Below are positions 48,701 through 61,909 of a stretch of DNA of 64,000 nt, in pieces. Source of the DNA: Acanthochlamys bracteata. Taxonomy: Eukaryota > Streptophyta > Magnoliopsida > Pandanales > Velloziaceae. Under the pieces are notes generated by a model. It saw only the letters and a program-made list of their open reading frames with translations, ran no database searches and was not told the origin of the DNA. The DNA is taken from assembly GCA_019914995.1 (NCBI GenBank), contig CM034131.1, positions 3,256,501 to 3,320,500 on the forward strand, given 5' to 3'. The first letter of the stretch is position 1. Each line of letters begins with the position of its first letter. A program made the translations under genes and the position numbers.

Positions 48701-51700
48701 TGTTGCTGAAGTCGCACAGTTAATTCTTCAACACCCTTGTTACTCCATGAGTTGTTCGTAAATGAAACGAGGTCCAATTTTGTACAGTTCTTTCTTCTAT
48801 TGGACCTCAATTGGAATTTGGCAAGTTCTTCGATTTTAAGGAGGTTCATCTAGGAAACTGCACGAAAATTGCAAATTAGTGTCCAGGTGGACTCAAAACC
48901 TTTATGAAAGTATGTGCTTTGCATAGATCTCATGTTTTGGAGTATATTTTACAAATTCGTACCCTTTGATCTTCAACTCGTCAATTCTGTAATCTTGAGT
49001 TGAGCCATTATAAGTAAATTACTTTCAGTTCTGCAGCCAATAACTTGGGTTTTGTAGGAGTGCTGTTTCTGACAAAGTGATAGCAGAATGGCCTTTCTAT
49101 ATGTTTCACTAGAGAACCCCAAGCATCTTTTAACTATACTTCAAAGTCTAAACCATTATTGTTCTGCAGTCCAACCTTAAGACTAAGAGTACACTACGCT
49201 TTCCACATCCACTTTCTCCTTTTGCTTCTACATCGTTGGCTCCAAGCATCAACCCTCATGACACATTACAGGAAACTATATCCACAAAAATTTGTCATCT
49301 CTTTACCTCCATTAATGTGTTTTGTTCTAAATAACTGGATTTAAATATGATTGCTTTGGAAACATTTAACAGGTTGTTGAAGTTAACGTTAAAATTGAAG
49401 AGCCTGGGCAAAACAATGTTCACAATAATGCATTTTATGCTGAAGAAAAGCTTCTCAGGACTGAACTAGAAGCTATGCGTGATTGTGACCCTTCCACCGC
49501 ACGCCATTGGATTGTAAGGAATCTTAGTATTTTATTAACAGGCAAAACTATGGTTTTTGTTATATAATTTCCACCCAGTTTATTAAGAATACATGTACTT
49601 TGTCTATAATGATGCGGTTTTGTATGTTACCTTAATTAAAACTGCAAAAGGTTGTTCTTTTCTACATTCAGTCAGTGATTATATTACAGCATCATGCATA
49701 TACAGTCTCAATGATATGGCTTGACCTATTTTTCTTTAGTATCATTACATCCACATGGATGCAACCCCATGAACAAGATTTTGATAAGCATCTACTTGTT
49801 TGTAATAAAGAATAAAAGTTGTAGGTAAGCTAGATAGATGATTTGGTGGCCTACCAGCGTAGACAGTTTGTTATACCTTTCTGTTTGCCATGCCAACATT
49901 GCCATCTGATACTATTTAGCAATACACTGACTTCATTTTATGAACTCTTCCTGTCCCTTTGGCCTCATTCTGTAGAACCTTTTTGAGTCAATTTATGTTT
50001 ATGTTGTTATGCTGGCATTTGTGATGTTGTAAGACTGGTTTTGATGATTCTTCAGGTAAGAAATACAAGAACGGTGAATCGGACGGGGCAGCTTACAGGT
50101 TATAAGCTTTTACCTGGTTCAAATTGCTTGCCATTAGCTGGTCCGGAAGCTAAATTTTTGAGGAGAGCTGCATTTCTAAAGCATAACCTTTGGGTGACAC
50201 CTTACAAACGTGATGAAATGTTTCCTGGGGGAGAATTTCCAAATCAAAATCCACGTGTCAATGAGGGACTAGCTACATGGGTTCAGAAGAACAGATCGCT
50301 TGAGGAAACTGACATTGTACTCTGGTTAGCTGCAACCTTTTTGTACCTGTTGCATATCATAGCCCGTTCAGCTCCATTTTGATATGTCGAAGCATGTCTT
50401 TTGTTTGACGCTTATTTACTTTATTGTTGCCTGGCAGCGTTAATTAGTTTATAAGCAACTTTAGTCCTTGTGGTGGCAGTTTTCTGTGGTTTATTGTTGG
50501 ACTTCTCTCACATACTTGTGGCAATTTGACACAGCCGAGACATCTGTATAACTCAGATGTTTGATCTATTTTGTGGTCTTTTTCCTTTCCTATTTATACA
50601 ATGACTGCATGAAACTCTTACTAAAGTAACTTAATCTTATTCGCTGTTCTACAACTGTGTTTTTGCAGGTATGTTTTTGGAATCACTCATATTCCAAGGT
50701 TGGAGGATTGGCCTGTGATGCCTGTGGACCGTATAGGTTTTATGCTAATGGTATGGCTTTGATCTTGCTTATACCATCTATAATAAGCATTAATCATATA
50801 GGGGGAATTAGCAGCTAATGGTGTATATCAAGTGGTGGCCTTATAGTGCATAATAGTTTTTTGTCTTTGCCTTGTATCAAGAACTTGTTGACTAAACGTT
50901 TAGGTAGTGGTAATTCGATAAGTAGGCTTCAAGTTTTAGTTCTTCATCTACTTTTGGCATGTCTTCTTGATTATTACTACTGTAAAAAAAAAAAAAGAGA
51001 GAGAGGCAGAAAGAAGGTTTTAACAAATATTGGAGGGTCTTCATAGTGGACAAAGGTTCTTCAGAATTATCAAAGTCCCTTAAAAGATGGTGACTATAGT
51101 TTCCGGAAAATGATAAAACCTTAAAAAACCTGGAACTTTTTATAACTAATAGGTAGTGATTTGCATTTCCCAATCTTAAAAGTTGTGATTTATGATAGAG
51201 GTTGTTCATAGTTTGACTTTAGATGGCTTTGTTAGGATAGCGAAGTTAGATCCACACCATTTTAGCTCGACTCAAGTTGGTGCTGTATCCATGTTGGTCT
51301 TATTTGACACCTGTGGTGGTTCGTATCACCTGTCTCAATCGACAGATACATCTCTCTTAGGTTCTCTATTTATAAGTATGTTGGTATAGATTAGATTTTG
51401 ATAGAAAGTGGATGGACAGCAGAAATTCTCTGGGACATTATGTGTTCAGATTGGTCAGTAGAGCTAAGTAATTGTCTAGTCAGTTTCTGAAAGGATGTTG
51501 CTGACCAGTGACTTGTAAACATTTGATAATGGAGTTGTAGGTGGAAGTAAACTGAAATACATGGAATTCTCTGGCTTAAGATCATCAAATCTTTGCAGGT
51601 TGCTCAAGTCTTTGAGATTGTGGTACACTCATAACGTATTACTTCACAGATTAGTTTCATTGCCAACTTCTGTAGTTTAACATGCAAAGAGATGCCTGCA

Positions 51701-52441
51701 TGAGGTGTTGCCTTTATTGTCTATAACTTATATGCAAATTTTGAAGTCATTCCTTCTACAGATAGCTGCTTCCATCAACCTTCCGTTTGCATACTACTTA
51801 ATAGGCGATAGTTAACATGATTTTCACATTGCGTAAATTGTTCCAATGGTGACGAATTAAGTTTCAAAATGAACAAAGTCAAGTTACTAAGTCTTGGCCA
51901 CACCACGTTATACTCTAAACTTATTACGATCTTTGTGAGATTGATTAGCAATTTGTTATTGATTTTAGCTACACTGACCTTGGGTCTCCTTGTGCACTTT
52001 CTTCAACATGGGTATATTTGTCTGCTAAGTAGAGTTTTATATCTGAGCTATATATTTCACTTGAACAAAAAATTGACTGTAGGATAGTCTGTAGTGACTT
52101 GGTATTTTATGATTGCCTCTTGTTGAATGTTGTGTCATACATGTACTGAACAAAGTAGGATTGGCATCCATCGAGGCTGGCAACTATCTTTGCGCTTGGA
52201 AATTTCTTTGATTGAAGTGGTATAGAATGTGATTCTGATCAAAGTTGAAATCCACCTTTGACTTTCTGAAGTATATAGGATTAAAATTTAAAGAATTTTT
52301 GTAATTGTTCTCACATAAGTATGTTTAATGCAGCCTCATGGATTCTTTAATTGTTCCCCGGCTGTGGATGTCCCCCTAGCAATACCGATAGTGAGCAAAG
52401 GTACAACGGAACCACCAAAGCTTTACAGAATGGCTTGCTAG
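42765..52441 (+). CDS. CuAO: primary (copper-containing) amine oxidase, zeta-type
   Basis: Oxidises primary amines such as putrescine to aldehydes with release of ammonia and H2O2, using Cu(II) and topaquinone. Twelve exons: 42765-43020, 44432-44541, 44627-44932, 45518-45630, 46195-46525, 46633-46848, 46937-47173, 48467-48652, 49373-49513, 50056-50324, 50669-50750 and 52334-52441. They give 784 residues, close to the ~776 of Arabidopsis CuAO-zeta. Visible are the catalytic Asp456 in YFDAHF, the topaquinone Tyr513 in TVANYEYGF, and copper ligands His563 and His565 (PVHQHFF) and His751 (PHGFFNCSP). The N-terminus (EEKATPCC, then an Ala-rich stretch) is family-like. In the last exon, five C (52372-52376) stand where the conserved frame needs six. 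As written the protein ends KLYRMAC, whereas the neighbouring frame continues from VDVPPSNTDS to GLLAKL with a stop at 52450-52452. That AKL end is a likely type 1 peroxisomal signal. All other junctions are GT-AG and in phase. Confidence 0.97.
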
Positions 52442-52452
52442 CAAAGCTTTGA

Positions 52453-54278
52453 TACAAGAAAGCTTGGTGTCAAATGGACCCATGTAATTAACTGTGAAAT
52501 TGATTTCAAGTTGCTTGGCATGTTGCTTTTGACTTTTCCTTCTAATCAGTCAACCAAATACCGTGTGGAGTACGCTTATTCTGTTTCAAGCAAATTGAAA
52601 AGTACATTTGGTGGATGAAGAATATGTTCGGGTTTGCGTTTTATCCCCATTTCAGAAACGCATCATACTGTCAAAAAAATATATTTTTTAAATACTTAAA
52701 TATTAAAAATTTTAAAACATATAGATAAATTATATATTATAGATTTTATATTATATAGTTTTATATTTTAAACTAAAAAAGCTATTTTAAAAAAAATTTA
52801 TGTAGTTTCTAGCAAAATTATATTTTTTGGGCAATCTCAACATATCCTAAAAGGGTAGCAGTTGTCTCCCCAGTAAGCTCGCACTCATGAGTATTTAAAT
52901 TACTAATCATCAAAGGGTACAGGTCGGTTGCTCAGGTTATTTGGGTATTTAAATCATCATGAGCTTCTTTACTACGTCGTGGTTTGAGGTTCTTTAAAAT
53001 AAAAGGTTCCTTTCAAAGGAAATTTTTCTTAAAATTTTTCAAAATTATATTCGTTGTATAAAAAAATAAGAAAGTATTTTATGATGTATAATTTATTATA
53101 TTTTTAAAATTTGAATTTAAGAAAATATATATATGCTCTGTACATGTACTCCACGGGCATATTCATATATGCTTTAAATAATTTTTAAAAGTATTTTCAA
53201 TGAAAAGATAAATATAAAATTTAATTTAACTTTTTTCTAAAAATTTACTTCTAATAATCACATTACAAAATTAAAAAAAATTCACTTTTAAACTCACCTT
53301 TAATAAAAATTAAAAATATAAACAATAAACTTATTTCACTAAGTATTTTTTAATAACTCGTTTCTAAATATTTCTCTTCTAAACCCAAGCATTGTCTTTG
53401 GCAGTAAACTAAAACTAAATTGAAGCAGTAAAATGTGATTTTGAGTCAGTGAAGTATCTTAAAGCAGCTTATTTAACATTAACGCTAGCAATACTTAAGC
53501 CGCGGTGATGTTTTATATTAAACAATTTTAACAATTACGCATATGTTTTAAAATTTCACACAAATTTTTATATTATTTAATGTAATTATCTCAGCACAAA
53601 TACTCATAACTATATTAATATAAAAACTTAATTGTATATAACAAGACTTAACATATATCTATATTATATATATATAATATTTTAATTATATTTACTTAGG
53701 TTAATTATTTTTAGAAATTATTTAATTTTTTAAATAAGATTTATCTGGATATTTTGTAACTAATTATCTCAGCACAGTGACTCCGTAATCCAACCGGTTC
53801 TCTGGTAGGTAGGCTGTTCCAAAGCATGCCAGTGTCAGGTTGACTGCGACTCTACCTTGCAGTCAAAGTCCACTCACCACATAGCAGACCACCAACGATT
53901 TTTTGCTACCATCGAAATCATTTATAAAGACAAACTTGACAAACTACAGTTGGCGATTATATCTAAATCAAATTAAAGTTTGACGCGTGAATATGTTTAC
54001 TCTGTGAATCACTAATGAATTATACAAAATAATATTTATACCATATAAAATAATTTATTAACGAGATAATTTTAACATTGTTCATTACCGTAACAATGCT
54101 ACAGTTACCAAAATTGACACAAGTAGCTGAGAACCGACTATTTATACCATACATATCCGAGGAAGTAGAAAAAATGCGAATTACCTGAGGGTAATGTTAC
54201 TGACTTTTTTATATTTTATTTGATCAAATCAGATCAACATTCTCAACAAACATTCCCTAATTCTCTACTTATATTAAA
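52453..54278. other. 3' region and AT-rich spacer
   Basis: The first ~200 bp are probably amine oxidase 3' UTR. The remainder is AT-rich; 53190-53370 has the look of a decayed MITE. No gene was seen. Confidence 0.45.
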
Positions 54279-54478
54279 TAATGCTTGGGAATGGCTTTTA
54301 AAAAATTTTTAATAAAAAATATTTGAAAAATATTTAAAAAAATAATTTTATTTTTGACTTTAAACAAATATAATAAAATTTTATAAAGTAAAACTTTTTA
54401 TTTTTAAAAAAATATATAAAAATTTATTAAAAATATGAAATTTATAATAAAAAATAAAAAACACTCTCGGATACCACT
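54279..54478. mobile_element. AT-rich MITE-like remnant
   Basis: Starts AATGCTTGGGAATGGC and ends ACACTCTCGGATACC, with the family's AT-rich core. Termini are only weakly inverted. It lies about 320 bp upstream of the ARO start codon. Confidence 0.35.
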
Positions 54479-54801
54479 TTGAGACGCCACCTTCGTTAAC
54501 GCTCACCCCACTACAGACGGAGACGATCGATCGATAGTTCCGTACAGTCCAAGCTTCGTCGTCTTCAACAAACAAAGGATTACATAAGCAGAGTAGAATC
54601 TGGAATAATCAAATCAAACCACGCCATCCCATTCCCATCCCTGACCGACTTCCACTCTCTCTCTCTCTCAAAAAACCTCCTCTCCCAAAAACCAAAGATA
54701 AAAGATAAACAAGAAGAAGACGTAAACTAATAATAACAAAAAATAAATTATCAAACACCGAAAGCGATCGAACGATTGAGCAAAGCGAGCAAAGAAAGGA
54801 G

Positions 54802-56709
54802 ATGGTAATGATGATGCAGGGGCGAGTGAGAGGGGGAGAGGCGGTAGTGGAGCCAACAGTTTCAACAGCAGCAGCAACTAAGAGTGTGGAAGAAGATCTA
54901 TCTCTTCCGATTGTTCTAGCCGACCGAGTTCAGAGGGCAATCACCGAAGCGGAATCGTTCAAGTCCGAGTGCGCGGAGTTAGGTAAGCATGTCGATTCCC
55001 TCGCTTCCATGCTCCGCTCTCTCGTTCGCCGCCTCACCTCTTCTCCTTCTCCTTATGACCGTCCCGTCCGCCGCATCGCCGCCGAAGCCTCTAAAGCCCT
55101 CGAGCGGGCCCACTCCGTCGTCCGTCGATGCCGCCGCAGAGCCGGTGTTCTTCGCCGTGTCGTAGCTATTACCACCGGTGCCGCTGATCTCCGCAAAGCC
55201 CAGTCACTGATTGAAGCTTCTGTGGGCGATCTGCGGTGGCTCCTCGCTGTTTATGGTGATGACCCTGCTTCTATTGGTAGTTTGCCGCCGATTGCGAGCA
55301 CTGACCCGAATTTGTCCTTCGTGTGGAGCCATATTGCGACTGTTCAGATGGGCGATAATCCATCCGACCGCGCCGATGCGGCTACCACGCTTGCAAACCT
55401 TGCCAAAGACAATGATCGGAATAAGAAGATAATTATAGAGGAGGGCGGACTGCCCCCGCTACTCGCCTTGGTCAAGGATGGTGCCTCGGTTGATGCGCAG
55501 ATTGCTGCAGCTACGGCTCTGACTGCTCTTGCTACTGGCCGCGAGCGCGTGTCTATGATTGTCGCAGCGGCTGCAGTCCCCATTATTGTTTCTGTCCTCT
55601 CCGATGGCTCGACGAGGCTGCAGACCTATGTTGCTAGGCTTGTTGCGAATATGGCTTTGCATGACCCTGTGGCGCAGGAGGAATTCGCGAGAGAGAATGC
55701 TATAAGGCCCCTTGTCTCCATACTCGCATTTGATTTGCCCCTTGAGGAACCAAAGATTACACCTAAGAAGCACACCAGTATCCATTCTTTGGTTCAAATA
55801 AACAGAGACCTCGGTATGGCATCTGCTCATCCGAACTATGCTCTTCAGCACACTGACAGTGGTGGGAATAGCAGCGGAAGCAGCAGAGGGGGATTGCTAA
55901 GGGACTACCATCTCTATAACCGCAAAGAGAGGGAGACTGAGAGCCCTGACGTGAAGCAGCAGCTCAAGATAGCATGCGCAGAGGCCTTGTGGATGCTTTC
56001 TAAAGGTTGCATTGCAAACAGCCGCAAGATTACAGAGACGAAGGGGCTACTCTGCTTGTCAAAGATCATTGAGGGGGGGAAAGGTGAGTTGCAGCAGAAT
56101 TGCCTGATGACAGTAATGGAGATTGCTGCTGCTGCAGAGTCTGATGCAGAGCTCCGCCGTTCTGCCTTCAAGACAAATTCCCCTGCTGCTAAGTCTGTAG
56201 TGGACCAGCTTCTGAGAGTAGTACAGCAGGGAAGCACTCCTCCCCTCCAGATCCCAGCCATGAAAGCTATTGGTTCACTCGCACGAACTTTTCCGGCTAG
56301 GGAGACCCGGGTCTTGAGTCCACTTGTTGTGCAGCTAGGACATTGGAATCCAGATGTTGCAGCTGAGGCAGCCAGGGCTCTTACAAAATTTGCATGCCCT
56401 GATAATTTCCTTCGCGTGGAGCACTCAAAAGCAATTATAGAGTTTGAAGCAGTGACTCCACTGATGAGATTGCTTCGTCTTGGTGAGAAGACACAAATGC
56501 CGGCATTAGTCTTGCTATGCTTCCTAGCATTGCATGTCCCTGATAATGAAGCTCTTGAGCGTGCTAAAGTTTTGGCTGCTCTAGAATCAGTTGCTCATAC
56601 AGCATTGGGACAGGATCCTTCGATAAGAGAAATGCTGCCAAGGGCCATCTATCACCTGGAACTTTTTCGTGGTGGAGCACATACACATAGACACGCGTAC
56701 TTACTCTGA
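54802..56709 (+). CDS. ARO: ARMADILLO REPEAT ONLY (ARO) family protein
   Basis: A single-exon gene of 635 residues. A short acidic/Ala leader is followed by an N-terminal helical domain (about 35-175: LPIVLADRVQRAITEAESFK, YDRPVRRIAAEASKALERA, SVGDLRWLLAVYG). Armadillo repeats (about 185-610) follow, such as NDRNKKIIIEEGGLPPLLAL, IAAATALTALATGRERV and FLRRLEEL-like helices further on (AVTPLMRLLRLGEK; PALVLLCFLALHV). A low-complexity loop (DSGGNSSGSSRGG) interrupts them. There is no U-box or kinase, which fits the ARO group. In Arabidopsis ARO proteins bind ROP-GTPase activators and sustain polar growth of root hairs and pollen. Among the four Arabidopsis members ARO4 seems nearest, judged from memory of the sequences. 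The ATG at 54802 is the first in frame after a CT-rich leader; Met4 or Met5 could also serve. Confidence 0.92.
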   Translation: MVMMMQGRVRGGEAVVEPTVSTAAATKSVEEDLSLPIVLADRVQRAITEAESFKSECAELGKHVDSLASMLRSLVRRLTSSPSPYDRPVRRIAAEASKALERAHSVVRRCRRRAGVLRRVVAITTGAADLRKAQSLIEASVGDLRWLLAVYGDDPASIGSLPPIASTDPNLSFVWSHIATVQMGDNPSDRADAATTLANLAKDNDRNKKIIIEEGGLPPLLALVKDGASVDAQIAAATALTALATGRERVSMIVAAAAVPIIVSVLSDGSTRLQTYVARLVANMALHDPVAQEEFARENAIRPLVSILAFDLPLEEPKITPKKHTSIHSLVQINRDLGMASAHPNYALQHTDSGGNSSGSSRGGLLRDYHLYNRKERETESPDVKQQLKIACAEALWMLSKGCIANSRKITETKGLLCLSKIIEGGKGELQQNCLMTVMEIAAAAESDAELRRSAFKTNSPAAKSVVDQLLRVVQQGSTPPLQIPAMKAIGSLARTFPARETRVLSPLVVQLGHWNPDVAAEAARALTKFACPDNFLRVEHSKAIIEFEAVTPLMRLLRLGEKTQMPALVLLCFLALHVPDNEALERAKVLAALESVAHTALGQDPSIREMLPRAIYHLELFRGGAHTHRHAYLL

Positions 56710-58499
56710 ACTTTGCTTTGTTAGTTTGAACTATCTTTCCATCTTGTCTTAATACTTATATATCCGAATTGTTTAGGTCTGCAAATGGAGCGGTAGACTA
56801 CAGGGGCACAACAGTTTATTGAAATATGACTAACACATGTCAGATGTGGCATTAACTTTTGAGGTGATGTTGATTAGCTGAATTCCTGCCGTAGGAAAGT
56901 ATAGGAGTTAAGGATGCAATCATTACTATATCCGTAAGGTTGTATATTCTTGTTTTTTTTTTGTCTGCCTGCATAAATTTTGTTATGTAAGAGTGGAGGG
57001 TCTGCCAATATGTACAGTCAATTAACACAAGTTTCTTATAAGAGATGATGCTAGTTGATGTTCATTGCGACATTGCATTTGAAAATTGACAGTTACTCCA
57101 GTGGCCATCCATCTTCACTTTGTTTATTAAATGGCTTCTAGGTGAACTTTAATTTTGGTTGGCATTTTGGTTGATTTTTGATCATCTTTTGACACATGGC
57201 TTACTTGCTGAGAGGTCACATAGGAGAACCAGAATACAGCCGGAGTTATCCTTATATATCTGATAAATCGGGAAGCATACCAATTCTTGCATCTGTTTTT
57301 GTGGAGTAGATTATATGATACTTTTGTCTGTTGATTTTTGTTTTGTTATAGCTAGCAATGTTCCTTATTCCTTCGTTTCAGTATAATCTATCTGTGAAGG
57401 TGGAAATTTCTGTCTTCTTATTATGTAATAATTATTTTATTTGATTTTTTCTGTATGTTCTAGGTCTGTTAGTTGCGCTGTCACACACTGTTATGTTTTG
57501 CAATAGCTGTTTTTTTCTGCTCATACTTGCAAGTTCCTAGGCCAATATGCTAGGGGAATTGTATTAGATCCAATAAGGAATTCTCTTTAAAATCTGATTT
57601 CTATACCAGGTTCGCTATATGATAATGCCTCATCGAAGCCAAAGTGTACGGGATGGCATTTCACTCATAGATAGAAGGTTGTTTTGTCTATGTAAATTAC
57701 TGTGTTTTGATGACCTGCTCCAGGGAGGGTAGAAAAAGAGTCCCGAATTTTTCTTTAAAACTTTTATTTATATGGAAAAGCAACAAACCATTAAATAGCA
57801 ATGGTTGAGATCGGGGCCCTTTCATCTGGTTTGCAAGGGGAAGCGTTAGGTTCCCCACAGCATCCATAGTAAATATTGGAATTCGATTTAGTTAAACATG
57901 GTAACTAAGACTTGGTCTACTTGAACAAAGGAAATATCCTTGCATGTTTATGAATGCATTTTTGGTTTTCACTTGTTAAGTGAATTGTATCTCAAATAAT
58001 CAACTTCTTTAGTTGTAAGAGTGGCGAAGTTTCCCATTTTCTCCGTTTTCTACAGAATTTAGTAGGGTCCCCTAACGAAGTGCTTTGGCAAAATTTGTTG
58101 ATGATCCTTGAGGTTCCATCCAATATTCATTTTTTACATGAAGAAAGGATGTATCAGACATAAAAATGACATGGCATATATATGTAGTGCATCAAACATA
58201 CATATTCGATAAACATTCACAACTCATGATGCTGTTATAGCAGCATACTATAGAAATACTATTAAATAAAACTGTAGTCCAAGTACCATGAGGAAAATCC
58301 CAATTATTATATTTAATTTCATAAGCATACCCATGGTACATGGTGCAATAAATAAAATAAAAATTATATTTTCACCCCACCACATGTAGGTTTTCTTCTC
58401 TCAGCTTCTTTAGGGATTTCACTCATTAAATTACCTCATATGTTGGAACTCCTGTAAAATATAATTCAAGGAGGGCGAACTAAGTTATAACTAAAACTA
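56710..58499. other. ARO 3' region and spacer
   Basis: The 3' UTR probably occupies the first few hundred bases. The rest shows no exon on either strand and no recognised repeat. Confidence 0.45.
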
Positions 58500-58910
58500 A
58501 AATTTTCACAAAAAAAAGTTTTAATCCCGTTGATGGATTTATCCAGAAATTTGCATTGGAAATATTAGTGAATTAAATCAATGCAAATAATAGAAAGAAA
58601 TAAATCACAAATGACACCAAGATTTTACAGGGCTCGGCAATCTTATATACGTTCACAATCACTTGAAAGCCTTCAAGAATCTCTATTAATTTCCACTTTT
58701 CAACTATGTAAAACATAATGTTTCGCCAAGTACCTCTACCTCAAATATGACTCGTACATTAGGGTTTTGTTCGTACGGGTCTCTACGCTTAACTTACACT
58801 GCCTTTTTGTTCACCATTGAAGTCGACTTAGCTTATACTAGTTTCTCTTGCGCCGAGTTGAGCTTTTTGAACTTTCGACGGGCTCCGATTCACAATCTAA
58901 AATCTTAAAT
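58500..58910. mobile_element. probable retrotransposon-derived relic
   Basis: Contains ACACCAAGATTTTACAGGGC, CTCGGCAATCTTATATACGT and AAGCCTTCAAGAATCTC. Such strings resemble a repeated sequence common next to plant LTR retrotransposons. No coding domain or paired LTR was found. The family is uncertain. Confidence 0.3.
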
Positions 58911-60213
58911 CATGATACTTTTGAAAATTATGTGAAACAATTGAAGGGTTTTATTTGCTATTTCTAGCAAAACTCCTTATGTGCTTTTGTTGGAGGAAAT
59001 TGTTTTATGAGATAATTTTTTTTTTCCATTTACTCTGTTCATGTGTGGAAAGGAAAATGGTGAGATTTTTGTAACGTGGTTATGAGTGACTTGATTAGAT
59101 ACTACTATGCAAATGTAAGTTGTTATGTTTGTTATCGGCGACTAAATCAATTTGAGCTGGTTGCACGATCATAAGATGAGTATCCTACTTGCTGGACTGT
59201 TAGGTTACTATCATATTTTGATATATCAATTCCAGCCAAATGATGATTTTTTTTAAGGCTTCACATCTTATAAAACTGAAATGGATGAATGGATGGCACA
59301 TCTGTTGAGCATTGAAGTATGAAAACTTTGACGGATAATGTTAAATTGAGGGAATGTAATGGATAATACAGTGATTTGATTCATATGTTAGTTGTTGCCT
59401 TGATGCTTTCTTCCTGAACTGTTTTATCCAATGATGATTTTCTAAGTGGTTATTGCCTTGTACAATACTGACATGAAATAGTTAAATATTTTGATGGTTA
59501 ATGATATTATTGAGGGAATGCGAGCTATTAGATACTATACTGGTTGATAATATATTCCTTAGTGTTTAATGATATTATTTTAGTGATAATTATAATAGTA
59601 TACTTGTATGGAAGTATATAGAACAATAGCTATTAAAGTATAAGTCGGAGAATTTATCTAATAGTTTTAGATTATGTTATAGGTATTTAACATTTGAATA
59701 TAGCTCCCGGTCCTATGATGAAAGTCCCGTGGATTTTTTAAAACTTTTTCGGCCTCAACTCTTTCTTTGAGCTCCAATGATGTGTGCTTTTACATACAAA
59801 CATCTCCAGGCGATATTTCGGTATCCCTTGCAAATATACCAGTTGATAGTGTTAGTAGGTCAATTTACTTAATATTAAATTTATTTAAAAAATAATATAT
59901 ATTTAAGATGTTGCATTAGTTTGTATGATCTACCTGATGAAACACGTAAGTAGAAATTGAGTCTCCCGTGCAGCCGCGTGACATAGTTATCACGATAAAT
60001 ATGGAAAGGTAGTTATAAGATTTAATACCATTGCCATGACCGGTTTAAACTCTGAGTGGCTTTAAAAAAATTCGTGATATTGGTTTGCTGTCATGCTTCG
60101 GTAAACGTCGAAAGATAAACCTGATTATAGAAGAATAGACAGGAATTCTTGAACGATACTATCACAACTAGCAATATTAAGATATCATCAAAAAATTATT
60201 TTTATATATATAG
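58911..60213. other. intergenic spacer
   Basis: No gene, no repeat with defined ends. Short AT-rich unit ATGATATTATT recurs a few times at 59490-59600. Confidence 0.45.
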
Positions 60214-60476
60214 AGGGTGTTTAAGAGTGCTTATAAAATAGAGTTTTTATAAAACGGACGGTATTTTATTCTATTTCGATAACGAGCTATATTTTTTTTA
60301 CCTAAAATTATCTAAATAAAATAATAGAAATATGCAACAATAAGATTTTATAATCAAATTTTTTTTCTATTTTAAATTTTAAAATAAATTTTATTAATAT
60401 TATAAAAAATTTATTAGAAAACGCAAAATAAAATAGAGCGTTTGAAACATTGCAAAACGCTACGCCAAATGCCCCC
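60214..60476. mobile_element. Tourist/Harbinger-like MITE
   Basis: A 263-bp AT-rich element starting AGGGTGTTTAAGAGTGC and ending CGCCAAATGCCCCC. The inner left sequence GCTTATAAAATAGAG matches the copy at 36272. The target duplication is not clear. Confidence 0.65.
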
Positions 60477-61909
60477 GTTGGTTACTAATCTAAATTGTAA
60501 TTTTGTTTTTATAAAGCTAAAAGTTGAGATCGACTCTCCAAATCTGGTCTCGAGATGATAGTTACCCAAGGAAGGAGAAGACTTGTATAAAAGATGGAGG
60601 AATAGAGCATGCAAACAATATAAGAAGATGAGACATGGGGAGTGTGGTAGGAATAACTCAGTAGGAGATTCTAATGAGAATGATATGTGTTGAAAATCCT
60701 AAATGTTTTGATGCTAATACATATTTGAGAATCATGTTTAACTTTGAACAAGATTATTTAGTGGATGGATAGATAAAGATAAAACTTTTAGCAAGTGTTC
60801 TATATCTATGAGAATCCATCTTTAGAGCTGAATATCTTTCAACTTGGTCAATAAATTAGGGATTTTTTTATTACAGTTAAAATAGGATATGCCAAAGATA
60901 AATCAAGTCAAGTTCATAGTATTTCATCAAGTGTCAAAGATAAGAAAATTTCTGAAGTTTGCTGATCGAATAAACACCTAACAGATTAGCTTGTAGCTCT
61001 CTAGATACTAATCTAGAAAATCCGATATCTATCAAGATCTAATTTTTTCTATAGATACAAGACATTTTGAAGTTTCTACAGATAAAAAAAAATCAGGTTA
61101 ATCCATAAAGAAACAAAATTTATAAAAATCAGAAAAATTCACTATTTTGCAACTGCCAATTCTGAATGCAGCCAGTGAACCCAATCTGGATAGCGACGTG
61201 TAAACTCGATATCTCTCAGCTCGAGTCATATTTTGAAGATCTGATTTTTGTAATTGGAAGCTAACATTAAGAGCTATATATATTATAAATATGAGGCAAA
61301 TATATCCATTAACGTAGTCTAAAAAAAATCTGAAACTGTCTAGACAGAATGCATTCTAAATTGGAAAGAACGATGCTAGCTATGGGTACCCGAGCTATTT
61401 TGGTTTTCTATTCGTGCAATTAGTTGGAGCTATTTTTAGAAGGTGTTAGATCAATCAAGAAAATTTTCAAAATATTTATTTCAAGATTTTACTTATAGAA
61501 TATTGGAGAATATTAAGAAAATCTTCAAAGATGAAAAATTTTCAGCATGAATACAAGTCTAAACCAATCAAGTTTAAATGTCTATATTTCAACCATCCGT
61601 TTGAATTTGGTATGACTTCTATATGCAGAACAAAGAGGACATCCTGGAGATTATCCTCATTGGCGTTAGTGTTTTGATAAATTTGACATTGATGAGTGTG
61701 GTTTTATTTGTATCTTCAAAAATAATTATCTATTTTGTGTTAGGCTTTTGAAAAAAGTATTCGACATTATCAAAATTCAAAATATATTCAAACTATTTAA
61801 TTTAGTGAAATTTCATTATTTGGTTATGTTAATTGTCAAAATTATTTTTTATATAAGTTGTTATTTTCTAAATATATAATTTTTTAAATTTAATCTGTCA
61901 TACTAGTGA
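60477..61909. other. spacer, possible LTR-like relic
   Basis: From about 60688 (TGTTGAAAATCC, then TGTTTTGATGCTAATACATA) to about 61775 the composition recalls the long LTRs of plant copia elements. No partner LTR, primer site or coding domain is present, so a solo LTR is only a guess. No gene was seen. Confidence 0.25.

Noticed and set aside
55459-56261. - strand frames over the ARO gene
   Set aside because: Antisense of an intact single-exon gene.
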